This document shows, one piece after another, positions 1-8,333 of a DNA stretch of 64,000 bases. A model generated the notes under the pieces. That model had not been told where the DNA came from and made no database searches. It saw only the letters and a program-made list of their open reading frames with translations. Where the stretch lies: the NCBI GenBank assembly GCA_035299025.1, contig DATGXK010000010.1, positions 186,001 to 250,000 of the forward strand. The letters are read 5' to 3'. The DNA comes from Leadbetterella sp035299025. Lineage in GTDB: Bacteria > Bacteroidota > Bacteroidia > Cytophagales > Spirosomataceae. Made by a program: the position numbers and the translations under genes. Numbering within the stretch: position 1 is the first letter of the stretch; every line of letters starts with the position of its first letter.

Positions 1-43
1 CTATTACCCATTAGCCTGAGTGTTCTAGAAAAGAGCTTTTGAT

Positions 44-475
44 TCAAAAGTGTGTAAGTATTTGTTTTTTAATAGATTGAGTGCTGAGGTCTTTGGGGTA
101 GCCATCCCATTCGGTGATTACCTTGCCATCGGGGTTTATCAAGACCGTCAATGGAAATTTACCTTTTGGATTGTATTTTTCGGCCAGTTTCTCGTTATAG
201 GCGGTCTGTTCTTTCGACAGCTGATTTTTTTTCATTCTCGGAAAATCGGCCCTGACCAAATTCAGATGCTCTTTTGCAAAATCTTGGAATTCAGATGTTT
301 CTAGTACTTCCTGCTTTAGTTTTATGCATGGCCCACACCAATCAGAACCCGAAAAATAGAGCAAAACCAATTTGTGATTTTGCTTGGCGTCCGCTTGAGC
401 AGTTTCCAAGTTTTCTCCCCAAACGATCCCATTGAAAAAGAACAGAACCAAAAGTTTTAAAGCTAATATTTTCAT
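44..475 (-). CDS. exported thioredoxin-fold protein
   Basis: A 143-residue thioredoxin-like protein. Residues 1-20 form a Sec signal peptide (hydrophobic LLVLFFF core), followed by a compact thioredoxin fold with the redox motif WCGPC at residues 46-50, so both active-site cysteines (C47, C50) are present; the cis-Pro region is probably FPLTVLINPDG. It resembles the periplasmic single-domain thioredoxins of Bacteroidota that reduce or repair exported proteins. It starts 2 bp after the stop of the Rieske lipoprotein gene, so the two are one operon and may share a redox role in the envelope; the electron donor is not visible here. No -SH reductase domain (DsbD-like) is fused to it. Family assignment is firm, substrate unknown. 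Confidence 0.85.
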   Translation of the reverse strand: MKILALKLLVLFFFNGIVWGENLETAQADAKQNHKLVLLYFSGSDWCGPCIKLKQEVLETSEFQDFAKEHLNLVRADFPRMKKNQLSKEQTAYNEKLAEKYNPKGKFPLTVLINPDGKVITEWDGYPKDLSTQSIKKQILTHF

Positions 476-477
476 TT

Positions 478-1077
478 TTAATAAATTATGAGTGTGTTGC
501 CATCTGTGGCTGTGTTGTAAATTGTGAGCCCCTTGCTGCCTTTGGAGTTAAGTCCTGCACCGGTTAATGAGAACCTCGCACCGTGATCTGTACAATACCA
601 CTCCTCGTTGGAATAAACCACACGTTTTTTTGGCTCGTGGCTACAAGTTACTGTTGCTGCTATGAATTTGCCAGTTTTTGAAAGTGCCACCACATAGGTA
701 TTGCTTATTATCAAATAACCTCCCAAAGTGTTTAACTTGGCATAAGTAGAAGACTTCAGGTCTATCGTCACTTTGGCTGATATTTTACTCAGTGCCTCTG
801 TGGTAATAAAAAGGGAACTATTCGCTTTGGTAGCGGCTACGGTGGCATTGGTTCCTGTTGTGGTGCCTGTTCCAGTTGTAGTACCTGTTCCAGTTGTTGT
901 GCCAGTCGTTGTTCCAGTTCCACTAGTTGTTCCTGTGGTGGCTGTGGTTCCAGTAGTCCCATCAGGGTTTTGAACCAATGCTTCTACATAACTGTCATCT
1001 GTTTTTACACAGGATAGTAAAGCCATTAAAGAGGCACCGGAGAAGCCTGCTGATTTTAGAAATTCGTATCTCGTCAT
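478..1077 (-). CDS. Rieske [2Fe-2S] lipoprotein with Thr/Gly linker
   Basis: A 199-residue lipoprotein. The N-terminus has a hydrophobic segment ending in the lipobox LLSC (C23). The start MTRYEFLKSAG looks like a Tat signal in which the first arginine has become threonine. Residues about 40-76 are a low-complexity Thr/Gly linker. The C-terminal domain carries C145-x-H147 and C162-x2-H165, the Rieske ligand pattern C-x-H...C-x2-H, so a [2Fe-2S] cluster is expected in the periplasm. The spacing between the two boxes (14 residues between H147 and C162) is short, as in small ferredoxin-like Rieske proteins rather than cytochrome bc1 subunits. No dioxygenase or bc1 partner is nearby; the thioredoxin gene follows after 2 bp. 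Confidence 0.85.
   Translation of the reverse strand: MTRYEFLKSAGFSGASLMALLSCVKTDDSYVEALVQNPDGTTGTTATTGTTSGTGTTTGTTTGTGTTTGTGTTTGTNATVAATKANSSLFITTEALSKISAKVTIDLKSSTYAKLNTLGGYLIISNTYVVALSKTGKFIAATVTCSHEPKKRVVYSNEEWYCTDHGARFSLTGAGLNSKGSKGLTIYNTATDGNTLIIY
848..960 (-). repeat. degenerate tandem repeat coding the Thr/Gly linker
   Basis: Inside the Rieske gene, short degenerate units of the type GGAACAACTACT / GGTACAGGC run for about 110 bp and encode repeated GTTTGT and GTGTTT blocks. The opposite strand reads as Val/Pro repeats, which is only a shadow. Such arrays expand and contract by slipped pairing, so linker length may vary between strains. Confidence 0.7.
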
Positions 1078-1237
1078 ATAGGTTTTAATCTGTTTCTAAT
1101 CTCTTATACGTATTCTTAAAACCCAATGTTGCCTATTACTAAATAAATTATATTATTTAAAAAGCTTCTAAAATAAAATTGTATTTTTTTGATTTTTAGC
1201 AAATCCAGAATATAAATTTTCTATGTTTACATACTGA

Positions 1238-4150
1238 TTGGTAAAACTTTTGATTCGTTTGAAAAATACTTTCTATTCTTATTTTTTACTGTTTTTAACG
1301 TGTTTTGGTGCTTATTCTCAAGAGAGATTTTTTGAAAATATCAGCACGAAAGATGGCTTGGCTTCCGATGCTATTTTTGACTTAAAAAGGGATGCCCAAG
1401 GTTTTTTGTGGGTGCATTCTAATCTCGGTATCAGTAAGTATGATGGTTACCGATTCGAAAAGTTTGGCCCTAATTCAAAGCCGGATGCCATGGACATTGA
1501 CGCTGAGGATAATATTTGGTTTAGTAACAATGCGGGTCTTTTGAAAATTAATACATCGAATGGAAGCACCCAAGTTGTTATCTATTCAAACCTGAAGGAC
1601 GCTAATCCGGACAATGATCATTTTGATGGTTTGTTTATCGATAAAAAAGGATGGGTTTGGTCCACAGATTTTCATCATCTTAAAGCTTACATTCCTTCAG
1701 AGAGGAAACTGAAAATATTCAAAGTGCTAGATCAAAATCAGCAAACTCCTAGGATTGGAGTATTTTCTCTCGACCAAAATGGTAATCTGTGGTCCATTAG
1801 TCCCATGGGATTTTGTAAGTATAATTACAGCAGCAATAAATGGATTAGAGTTTCTTCCAAACAAGACTTTACCTCTATTTATTTCGACACAAAATCTGCT
1901 CAGTTTTTACTTGGAGATGCTCAAGGACAGCTATTTAATTATTCGCCTAAGAGACATTTATTAGTGAAAACCTTAAGAGTCGATAAATCAATAATTTCCA
2001 TTTCGGTTAGAGGTTCGCAATTTTTAATTCTTACCCCGTCACAATTACTAGCCTATGAGAGGCATAGTAAATCAATACAGTATTTTGAAGAATTAGAAAC
2101 TCAAAATCTCCATTATCATGCTATTCTGGTCAACCAAAATCAAGAAATATGGCTTGGAACGGATGAAGGTATATTTAAACAATCCTTTGAAAAACAGGTA
2201 ATTCAGTCTATAGTTTTACCTAAAAAATTGGTTTCTGACAAGGCCATTGTTTCATCTATAGGCAAAGTCTCTGCTAATGAATATGTCTTGGGGTTAAGCA
2301 CTGGAGATTTGCTGAAATGGAATCGGAGTTTAGGTACGTTTGACAAAATTGATATTCAGAATTCTGGGAGAATCAACGAAATTCTTGTCAATGACAATCA
2401 AATATTCTTGGCTGCCGAGCAGGGTTTATTTAAGGTGTTACCAAGCTTGAAAGTGGTTAAATTACTTGGTGGGCAGTTTACAAGTTTGACCCTTGATAGT
2501 CTTAATCGTTTATGGTTGGTAAGTCCCAATAAGCCATTTCAGGTATTAGATATCCAAAAAAATATGGAGGCAAAACCATGGAATAGGTTGCCTTATCCAT
2601 CATTTTTTGAGGAAAACCTTTTCAAGAAAGTTTATTATTACCAAAACAAAATCTGGATTGCTGGTTGGATTCCTAAAGGCTTCGGAATGGCGGTTTACGA
2701 TATGAAAACCAACGCTTTCGTTGAGTTAAGTGATAACAATAAGCATAGTGAATTTGTGAGCGATTATTACCTCAATATTGGACTTTCAAGGCACGGAAAT
2801 TTGCTTTTTTCGGCTTATGGAGGATTCAACGAGGTCAGTACCAGTGGTAAAATTATTGGAAAATTCGGTTCAGAGCAATACCAAGAGTCTGTGGCTGACT
2901 ATCAGTATTTCAATATCGCTGGTGGTCAGGGTGGAGATTATTGGATCGGTACAAAAGAAGGCCTTGCTCGAATGGACGCTAAGAGGAAAGTCACACGTTA
3001 TACACGCTTCGACGGTCTGGTATCCAACAATGTTTCCAATGGTTTTTTTATCGATGAACACCGTTTGATTTTAGGACACAAAAATGGCTTATCCATTGTG
3101 GATTTTGATCTTTTAAATGAAGGCACTGTTCACAACGAATTGGTTTTGACTAAAGTATCGGTTTTGGGTAAGCCAACTATTGTTTCGCCAAAGGCCAGTT
3201 TTACATTCCAGAAAGCCGACAATAGCCTTAGTTTTTCTTTTTCTCCACTCAATTTTGCAGCTCCTCAAAAAACAAAATACCGATATAAACTCAGTGGTGT
3301 ATCCGATAATTGGATTGAAAATGGCAATAATCCGACTTTCGTATTTCCCAACCTCAACAAAGGAAAATACACTTTGAGCGTTCAGTACTCTAAAATCTCA
3401 GGTCCCTGGGTTTCAGAGAGCAAAATCGTGAATTTTGAAATTCTACCCGCTTGGTACGAAACACTTTGGTTCAGAATTCTACTTTCTGCCACTATTTTTG
3501 CCTTGTTTTATGCATTTTATAAGTTCAGACTCAATCAAATTCAGAAAGTTTACAGTCTTCGTAATCGCATTTCGGCAGATTTACACGACGAAATAGGGGC
3601 CTCACTGAGTAGCATTGGCATTTTGGGAGGACTGCTAAAACAAAATCTCACTCAAGACCCCAAAAACAATGGTTTTGCACAAATGATATCCGAGGAAGCC
3701 AAAAAAGCAGGAACAGCCATTGATTACATCATTTGGAATATCAACCCAAAATATGATTCTTTAGAAAGCCTTTTTACCAAAATCAACAAAGAAGCGTCCG
3801 AGTTGATAGAGGCTCAAAACATTCAATATGAGTTCGAGTCCAATGATTTGAGTGGCAAAAATATGTCTTTGGAAAACAAACGTAACTTATACCTCATGCT
3901 AAAGGAGTTGATTAACAATGCCCTCAAGCATAGTCAATCAACCAAAATCAGTCTCAAATGTTCCTTATCTGGTAATTTCCTCTCCTTGGTTTTCGAGGAT
4001 AACGGTTGTGGATTTGATCAAGCCAAAGAATCCAATAGAAATGGACTTAAAAATCTAAAAAAACGTACCTTCGACCTGAACGGGCACTTGCTTATTGACT
4101 CAGAAATAGGGAAAGGAACTCAGGTTGTTATAAAATTTTCGCTCAAATAA
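1238..4150 (+). CDS. propeller-type sensor histidine kinase (Reg_prop, Y_Y_Y, HisKA_3, HATPase)
   Basis: A 970-residue hybrid-type periplasmic sensor. A signal peptide (about residues 8-28, ending AYSQ) precedes a long two-component-regulator propeller with recurring blades such as DGLASDAIFDLKRDAQGFLWV and LVSNNVSN-type repeats, then a Y_Y_Y domain (about 640-730), one membrane helix (about 742-765), a HisKA_3 dimerisation domain with phospho-acceptor H783 in DLHDEIGASLSS, and an HATPase domain with N-box ELINNALKHS (about 889-898) and DNGCGFD near 920. Unlike classical HTCS proteins it has no fused receiver or AraC domain; the partner is the LuxR-type regulator 142 bp downstream. The start is uncertain: no ATG exists, TTG at 1238 or at 1250 are the best choices, both giving a signal peptide. 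Confidence 0.88.
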   Translation: MVKLLIRLKNTFYSYFLLFLTCFGAYSQERFFENISTKDGLASDAIFDLKRDAQGFLWVHSNLGISKYDGYRFEKFGPNSKPDAMDIDAEDNIWFSNNAGLLKINTSNGSTQVVIYSNLKDANPDNDHFDGLFIDKKGWVWSTDFHHLKAYIPSERKLKIFKVLDQNQQTPRIGVFSLDQNGNLWSISPMGFCKYNYSSNKWIRVSSKQDFTSIYFDTKSAQFLLGDAQGQLFNYSPKRHLLVKTLRVDKSIISISVRGSQFLILTPSQLLAYERHSKSIQYFEELETQNLHYHAILVNQNQEIWLGTDEGIFKQSFEKQVIQSIVLPKKLVSDKAIVSSIGKVSANEYVLGLSTGDLLKWNRSLGTFDKIDIQNSGRINEILVNDNQIFLAAEQGLFKVLPSLKVVKLLGGQFTSLTLDSLNRLWLVSPNKPFQVLDIQKNMEAKPWNRLPYPSFFEENLFKKVYYYQNKIWIAGWIPKGFGMAVYDMKTNAFVELSDNNKHSEFVSDYYLNIGLSRHGNLLFSAYGGFNEVSTSGKIIGKFGSEQYQESVADYQYFNIAGGQGGDYWIGTKEGLARMDAKRKVTRYTRFDGLVSNNVSNGFFIDEHRLILGHKNGLSIVDFDLLNEGTVHNELVLTKVSVLGKPTIVSPKASFTFQKADNSLSFSFSPLNFAAPQKTKYRYKLSGVSDNWIENGNNPTFVFPNLNKGKYTLSVQYSKISGPWVSESKIVNFEILPAWYETLWFRILLSATIFALFYAFYKFRLNQIQKVYSLRNRISADLHDEIGASLSSIGILGGLLKQNLTQDPKNNGFAQMISEEAKKAGTAIDYIIWNINPKYDSLESLFTKINKEASELIEAQNIQYEFESNDLSGKNMSLENKRNLYLMLKELINNALKHSQSTKISLKCSLSGNFLSLVFEDNGCGFDQAKESNRNGLKNLKKRTFDLNGHLLIDSEIGKGTQVVIKFSLK

Positions 4151-4231
4151 GGTTATTTTTTGAATAAAATTTTAAGTTCAATTTTGTAAAAAAATATAGA
4201 ATACCAATGAAACAACTAGGTGTAGGTTTTA

Positions 4232-4281
4232 TAAACACAGAGAAAGATTGTTTCCTAGCGTTTTTGCGACTTAGCGGTAAA
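4232..4281 (+). repeat. decayed dispersed repeat (CACAGAGA ... TTAGCGGTAAA)
   Basis: The intergenic segment carries AACACAGAGAAAG and, close to the next start codon, TTAGCGGTAAA. The second part recurs at 24431-24441, again 11-12 nt before a start codon. The words look like remains of the dispersed CACAGAG/CTTTGTG...GCGGT-type repeat seen in other Bacteroidota genomes; that link is from memory. Confidence 0.4.
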
Positions 4282-4292
4282 TAAATAAGATT

Positions 4293-4916
4293 ATGAAAAT
4301 TTCAATATATGAGGACAACGAACGCCTGAGTCAGCTACTTTGCATGCTCATAGAAGCTACCGAGGGTATGCAACTCTTGTCGTCATACGGCGATTGCCTA
4401 GAGGCACTACAAAATACTGAAGTGAACAGGCCAGATGTTATCATTATGGACATAGACATGCCCCAAAAACTGGGTACCGAAGCCGTTTTTGAGATCAAAA
4501 GTAAGTTTCCAGAGGTTAAAATTATCATGCATACTGTTTTTGATGAAGACGAACACCTCTTCGAAAGCCTGAGCAAAGGTGCTGATGGCTATATTCTCAA
4601 AAAAGATTCACCCACACGCCTCATTGAGGCCATTAGGGAAGTTCTGGCTGGTGGTGCACCTATGTCACCATTTATAGCCACCAAAGTCCTGCAATCTTTC
4701 CGTAAACAATCGCCCAAAGACACTTACAGTCTCACAGCCAGAGAGATAGAGGTGCTCAACCTCGTGGCCAAAGGCTTCTCTTACCGTATGATTTCTATCG
4801 AATTGGATATATCGGTAGAGACTGTCAGGAGGCATATCAAAAACTCCTACCAAAAACTCCATGTTCAGAGCGGACCAGAAGCAGTAGCTAAAGCCATCAA
4901 AGAAGGAATAATTTAG
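4293..4916 (+). CDS. NarL/FixJ (LuxR-type) response regulator
   Basis: A 207-residue two-domain response regulator. The receiver (about 1-120) has the acidic pair E7/D8, phospho-acceptor D53 in IIMDIDMPQ, the conserved T/S region HTVFDED and K103-type lysine in ILKKDSP. The C-terminal LuxR helix-turn-helix (about 143-205) reads LTAREIEVLNLVAKG...SVETVRRHIKN. It follows the sensor kinase gene in the same direction and is its obvious partner. Targets are unknown; the next genes downstream (secreted proteins and a hydrolase) are candidates because they are collinear. Confidence 0.9.
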   Translation: MKISIYEDNERLSQLLCMLIEATEGMQLLSSYGDCLEALQNTEVNRPDVIIMDIDMPQKLGTEAVFEIKSKFPEVKIIMHTVFDEDEHLFESLSKGADGYILKKDSPTRLIEAIREVLAGGAPMSPFIATKVLQSFRKQSPKDTYSLTAREIEVLNLVAKGFSYRMISIELDISVETVRRHIKNSYQKLHVQSGPEAVAKAIKEGII

Positions 4917-4996
4917 GGCGTTTTTACACGCTATCCGCTATTTCTTTTTGTCCGTCTTCGTCAGGCCAAAAAGGATGCCGCTGCTATCGTTAACGC
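4917..4996. repeat. palindromic Bacteroidota intergenic repeat (GCTATCCGC-type)
   Basis: An element of about 80 bp begins at the regulator stop codon. Its outer ends are GCGTT (4918-4922) and AACGC (4992-4996), and the interior folds through CTTTTTGTCC (4944-4953) with GGCCAAAAAG (4964-4973). Words such as GCTATCCGC, AAAAAGGATGCCGCTGCTATC and TTAACGC match a repeat recalled from many Bacteroidota genomes. It is richer in GC than its surroundings and could also terminate transcription of the two-component operon. Confidence 0.6.
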
Positions 4997-5156
4997 TTAG
5001 AGAGTGCCGTTTACAAATATCATATTCCACAAAAAGGGTTATTGTTCAGTTTTGTTTTTTATTTTATGACCCAAAATCTCTACTTTTTTACCTTTTTATG
5101 GTATTGATGCCGAATGCCTTTTGATTCAATTTTGTATTAGTAAATGATACAAATCA

Positions 5157-6008
5157 ATGACAAAATATTTTGTTTTAATTCTCATCTGCATTTCGGCATT
5201 GGCCAAGGCACAAGTGGCTTCAGAGCTAAGCTCCCATAGTCTCACACTTCCACGACTTTCAACAGTTCAACAGTACAACCTTCCGCCGCAGCAAGCTGGA
5301 AATTTGGTATACAATACTGACGAAAATAAATTAGCTGTACACAATGGCACCGATTGGAATTTTATTACTGGCCTTTCAGCATCTACGTATAAAGAATTTA
5401 CATCGCACAAGATATTTTTTGAAAATACTATTTTTCAGGTACCTTTTGGTATTAACAAAATGATTATTGAAATATGGGGCAATGGAGCCTCAGGTCAAGT
5501 ACTCTCCTCTGTTGGTGCCAATGTGCCATGCTCAGGTGGCGGTGGTGGTCAGTATGTACAAGCTTCAATAACAGTAGCTTATTTAGAAGACTTATATATC
5601 TTTTTTGATGATTTTGTTAATATGGTAAGAAGAAATAACGTGAGAGTGGCATCAGCCCGCCATGCTAGTGGCTCCACGGGAGGGGAAGGTATTGTAGATC
5701 TAAATACAAATATCATAACAATGGTGTCAGGCCAAAACGGCAGAACTGCAGATTTTAGTTTTCAGCAAGCAAACGCAGGCATTTACCGAAAAATAGTAAA
5801 GAGTGGTGCTGGCGGCGGCACCTATCCAACTTTTGCCAATGGTGGCCACGGTATTACCATGGAATTCGATGTAAACTCGGGCACTTTGATAGGAACCTCT
5901 TTGGGCCAAGCATATGAGGTATTTGGAAAGTTTCCAGGCGGTGGTGGTGGCTGTACAAACCAAAATATAAATACAGGAGCTCTAGGAGCTATTATTTTAC
6001 ATTACTAA
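5157..6008 (+). CDS. secreted glycine-rich protein with adhesin-like N-terminal module
   Basis: A 283-residue exported protein with signal peptide 1-19 (ending ALAKAQ). Residues about 30-68 hold a module LPRLSTVQQY...NLVYNTDENKL...NGTDW, which is also present near the N-terminus of the protein at 6932-8110. The rest has GGGGGQ, GAGGGTYP and GGGGGC clusters, the pattern of glycine-rich beta-structured surface domains. No enzymatic motif and no T9SS C-terminal sorting signal is visible. The gene lies 12 bp before an alpha/beta hydrolase and is probably the first gene of a three-gene operon. Function unknown; surface attachment is a guess. Confidence 0.7.
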   Translation: MTKYFVLILICISALAKAQVASELSSHSLTLPRLSTVQQYNLPPQQAGNLVYNTDENKLAVHNGTDWNFITGLSASTYKEFTSHKIFFENTIFQVPFGINKMIIEIWGNGASGQVLSSVGANVPCSGGGGGQYVQASITVAYLEDLYIFFDDFVNMVRRNNVRVASARHASGSTGGEGIVDLNTNIITMVSGQNGRTADFSFQQANAGIYRKIVKSGAGGGTYPTFANGGHGITMEFDVNSGTLIGTSLGQAYEVFGKFPGGGGGCTNQNINTGALGAIILHY

Positions 6009-6020
6009 AACTTTATAACC

Positions 6021-6935
6021 ATGAAAAAAACATTAATTCTATTCATAATTTGCCTTCAGTCTCTCGCCCAAAGCCCACTTTCAAAAGGGGAGCATTTTGC
6101 AAATATCAATGGGTTGAATCTACACTACGTAGTTTCGGGTAATGGTCCTCTTTGCATATTTCCTACGCCGGGTTGGGGGCCAAATCTTGATGCCTACAAA
6201 AATTCGATGCCCAAACTAGAGAAAACCTTCACCGTGGTTTGGCTGGACACCAGAGCCTCGGGTCTTTCGGAAGGCTCAGACAAACCCGAAGATTACCAAA
6301 CCGATGATTTTATTGAGGACATCGAGCAACTCAGAATTCACCTAAAACAAGATAAAGTTTGGATCGCAGGACACTCCATGGGCGGTTGGCAAGTGCTTAA
6401 TTATGGCATTAAATACAATAACAATCTCAAAGGAATCATAGCCATTGCAGCTTTTGCAGGTATGGATCAAGTAGCTCAAGATGAATATGTTAAAGCTATT
6501 CAAAAACGTAGTTCAGAACCTTATTATGCTCTTGGGTCTAAGATGCTACTAGGACTAGATACCACAAAACGAACTCTAAACGAGGAGATGGGCTATATAA
6601 TGCCTTTCTATTTTCATGACCAAGCCAATTTACCCAAATTCATGGCCGTAGAAAACGTTCAACTCAGTCAAAAAGCATGGGATATGACCTCAAAAGGAGG
6701 CTTAGGCTCAGAGCAAATTCTGGACTTGTTGCCAAAAATCACAGTTCCTACTTTGGTTATCGTAGGCGATGATGACTTTATATGTGATCAGGTTTCGCAT
6801 GCAAGTCGTATCCAAAAAGCAATTAAAAATTCTCAACTATCGGTAATCAAAAACGCAGGACACTTTATTTGGATTGAACAGCCCGAAGCATTTTTTGGAG
6901 TAATTAACATTTGGATGAAAAAACAAAAGCTATGA
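6021..6935 (+). CDS. exported alpha/beta hydrolase
   Basis: A 304-residue hydrolase with a short Sec signal (1-16, ending SLAQ). The nucleophile elbow GHSMGG places the catalytic serine at S119; the acid lies in VGDDDF (D250-D252) and the histidine in NAGHF (H281), so the triad is complete. Oxyanion-hole region PTPGWGPN and the fold order match the proline-iminopeptidase/haloperoxidase-like branch. Its TGA stop overlaps the ATG of the next gene (ATGA), so the two are translationally coupled. Substrate cannot be told; a periplasmic esterase or peptidase is likely. Confidence 0.85.
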   Translation: MKKTLILFIICLQSLAQSPLSKGEHFANINGLNLHYVVSGNGPLCIFPTPGWGPNLDAYKNSMPKLEKTFTVVWLDTRASGLSEGSDKPEDYQTDDFIEDIEQLRIHLKQDKVWIAGHSMGGWQVLNYGIKYNNNLKGIIAIAAFAGMDQVAQDEYVKAIQKRSSEPYYALGSKMLLGLDTTKRTLNEEMGYIMPFYFHDQANLPKFMAVENVQLSQKAWDMTSKGGLGSEQILDLLPKITVPTLVIVGDDDFICDQVSHASRIQKAIKNSQLSVIKNAGHFIWIEQPEAFFGVINIWMKKQKL

Positions 6936-8110
6936 AAACTAAACTTTATCTCTCAGTAACCTTCTTATTATCAATAATTTATTCTTTTGCTCAAAACACC
7001 ACTCTCACTCCACAAGGTGTGGTATTTCCGCAATTGTCAACAACACAAATTAATGCTTTAACTGGTCAAGCCAAAGGCACCATGGTGTTTGATAATGTAC
7101 TAAATCAAATGAAGTATTGGGACGGAACAACTTGGCAATCAGTAACCAATGGTAGTTCTGGTGGTGCTTGGCAAAGTTCAGGAAATGATCAGTATAGTAC
7201 GAATTCCGGGAATGTGGGAATCGGCGTCTCTACTCCAGTAGCTAAACTTTCAGTAAACGGAAATTTGGGATTGTATGATTCAGGAGTAGAATACGGATTT
7301 CTATCAAGGAATAGTTTTAATGGTGCATTGAAACTAAACGCTGGACTTTCATTCAATGCTTTAAATGCTCCAAAGAACTTAGGGTTACAAGTGAATACTG
7401 CGAACGGATTGGGTTCGATTTTGGTGGCTGGAAATGTGGGCATAGGTACAGATGATCCGGAAGAAAAGTTTACAACTTTCACTACTTCCAATAAATATGG
7501 ATTACTACATTCCAACGGTACGGTAAAAGTTGGAACTTACATAGGTGGTAATGCAGGCTGGTTAGGTACAAAATCCAATCACCCTTTGATTTTGCATACC
7601 AATAACGGTGATAATCAACATTATTTTAGAGAAAATGGAAGGGTTGGCTTGGGAGTTGAATTTCCTGAACAGAAACTTCATATAAATGGAAGTTTTAAAA
7701 CCGAGGCAGGGATATATGCATCTCAAACAGGTAATCTAAATTTAGTCCCAATTGGTGTAGTAAAATATTATGTTGGTCTTCTTGATGGGGATATAGGTAC
7801 CGTAGAGTTTGAAAATATTGCGGGCAATTTAATAACTTCAATTGATGTATCTACTAACATTTTAGTGGACGATAATATTTTTATTCACCTCAATTACAAT
7901 CCCGCTGAAACATCAGGTTATCAAAGTATTTTCGCAGTAGGTTCGAATGTTATTTCCAATGGAGCAAGGTATTACTCGGGTACCGAGGTTAATAGTGATA
8001 ATGTCTCATATAGAATTTGGCACACAGTGGATGATATGCCAAGTGTTAATCCTACCATTTGTTCAGGAACACTCATGTTTTATGGCATAAAGAGTGTAAT
8101 AAATAATTAG
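6932..8110 (+). CDS. secreted surface protein with GNVGIGxxxP repeats
   Basis: An exported protein of 392 residues from the ATG at 6932, which overlaps the hydrolase stop and directly gives a clean signal peptide (KTKLYLSVTFLLSIIYSFAQ). An in-frame ATG 21 bp upstream exists but adds a charged stretch before the signal, so it is not preferred. The N-terminal module FPQLSTTQINAL...GTMVFDN...YWDGTTW is shared with the protein at 5157-6008. Three copies of a G-N/R-V-G-I/L-G-x3-P-x2-K motif (GNVGIGVSTP, GNVGIGTDDP, GRVGLGVEFP) follow, as in tail-fibre-like surface proteins of Bacteroidota. The C-terminal 120 residues are unassigned. No sorting signal seen. Confidence 0.7.
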   Translation: MKTKLYLSVTFLLSIIYSFAQNTTLTPQGVVFPQLSTTQINALTGQAKGTMVFDNVLNQMKYWDGTTWQSVTNGSSGGAWQSSGNDQYSTNSGNVGIGVSTPVAKLSVNGNLGLYDSGVEYGFLSRNSFNGALKLNAGLSFNALNAPKNLGLQVNTANGLGSILVAGNVGIGTDDPEEKFTTFTTSNKYGLLHSNGTVKVGTYIGGNAGWLGTKSNHPLILHTNNGDNQHYFRENGRVGLGVEFPEQKLHINGSFKTEAGIYASQTGNLNLVPIGVVKYYVGLLDGDIGTVEFENIAGNLITSIDVSTNILVDDNIFIHLNYNPAETSGYQSIFAVGSNVISNGARYYSGTEVNSDNVSYRIWHTVDDMPSVNPTICSGTLMFYGIKSVINN

Positions 8111-8117
8111 GACAAAA

Positions 8118-8170
8118 ATGAGTTAGAAATAGCATGGAAGTTGTCATTCTAACTCATCTCATTTTTTGTT
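8118..8170 (+). terminator. rho-independent terminator after surface protein operon
   Basis: ATGAGTTAGAA (8118-8128) pairs perfectly with TTCTAACTCAT (8147-8157) and is followed by CTCATTTTTTG. It sits 8 bp after the stop of the surface-protein gene and closes that operon. Confidence 0.75.
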
Positions 8171-8333
8171 AAGATGGCAGTAGAGTTATTTTTTATTATA
8201 ATGATTTTTTAACTTTATTACTTTGGAATTAAGCAAAATCGTGAATGTTACAACATGATGTATCTTAAATTTTTGATTGGCGGAGATTTAGCCTAAATTG
8301 GGCAGAATTAAAGTCAAAATTTAGATTTCTCGA

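Noticed and set aside
773..973. Plus-strand frame coding Val/Pro repeats
   Set aside because: It is the complement of the Thr/Gly linker repeat in the Rieske gene; the repeat keeps several frames open.
6911..6931. Upstream ATG for the GNVGIG surface protein
   Set aside because: It adds MDEKTKA in front of a complete signal peptide, and the ATG at 6932 has the typical ATGA overlap.
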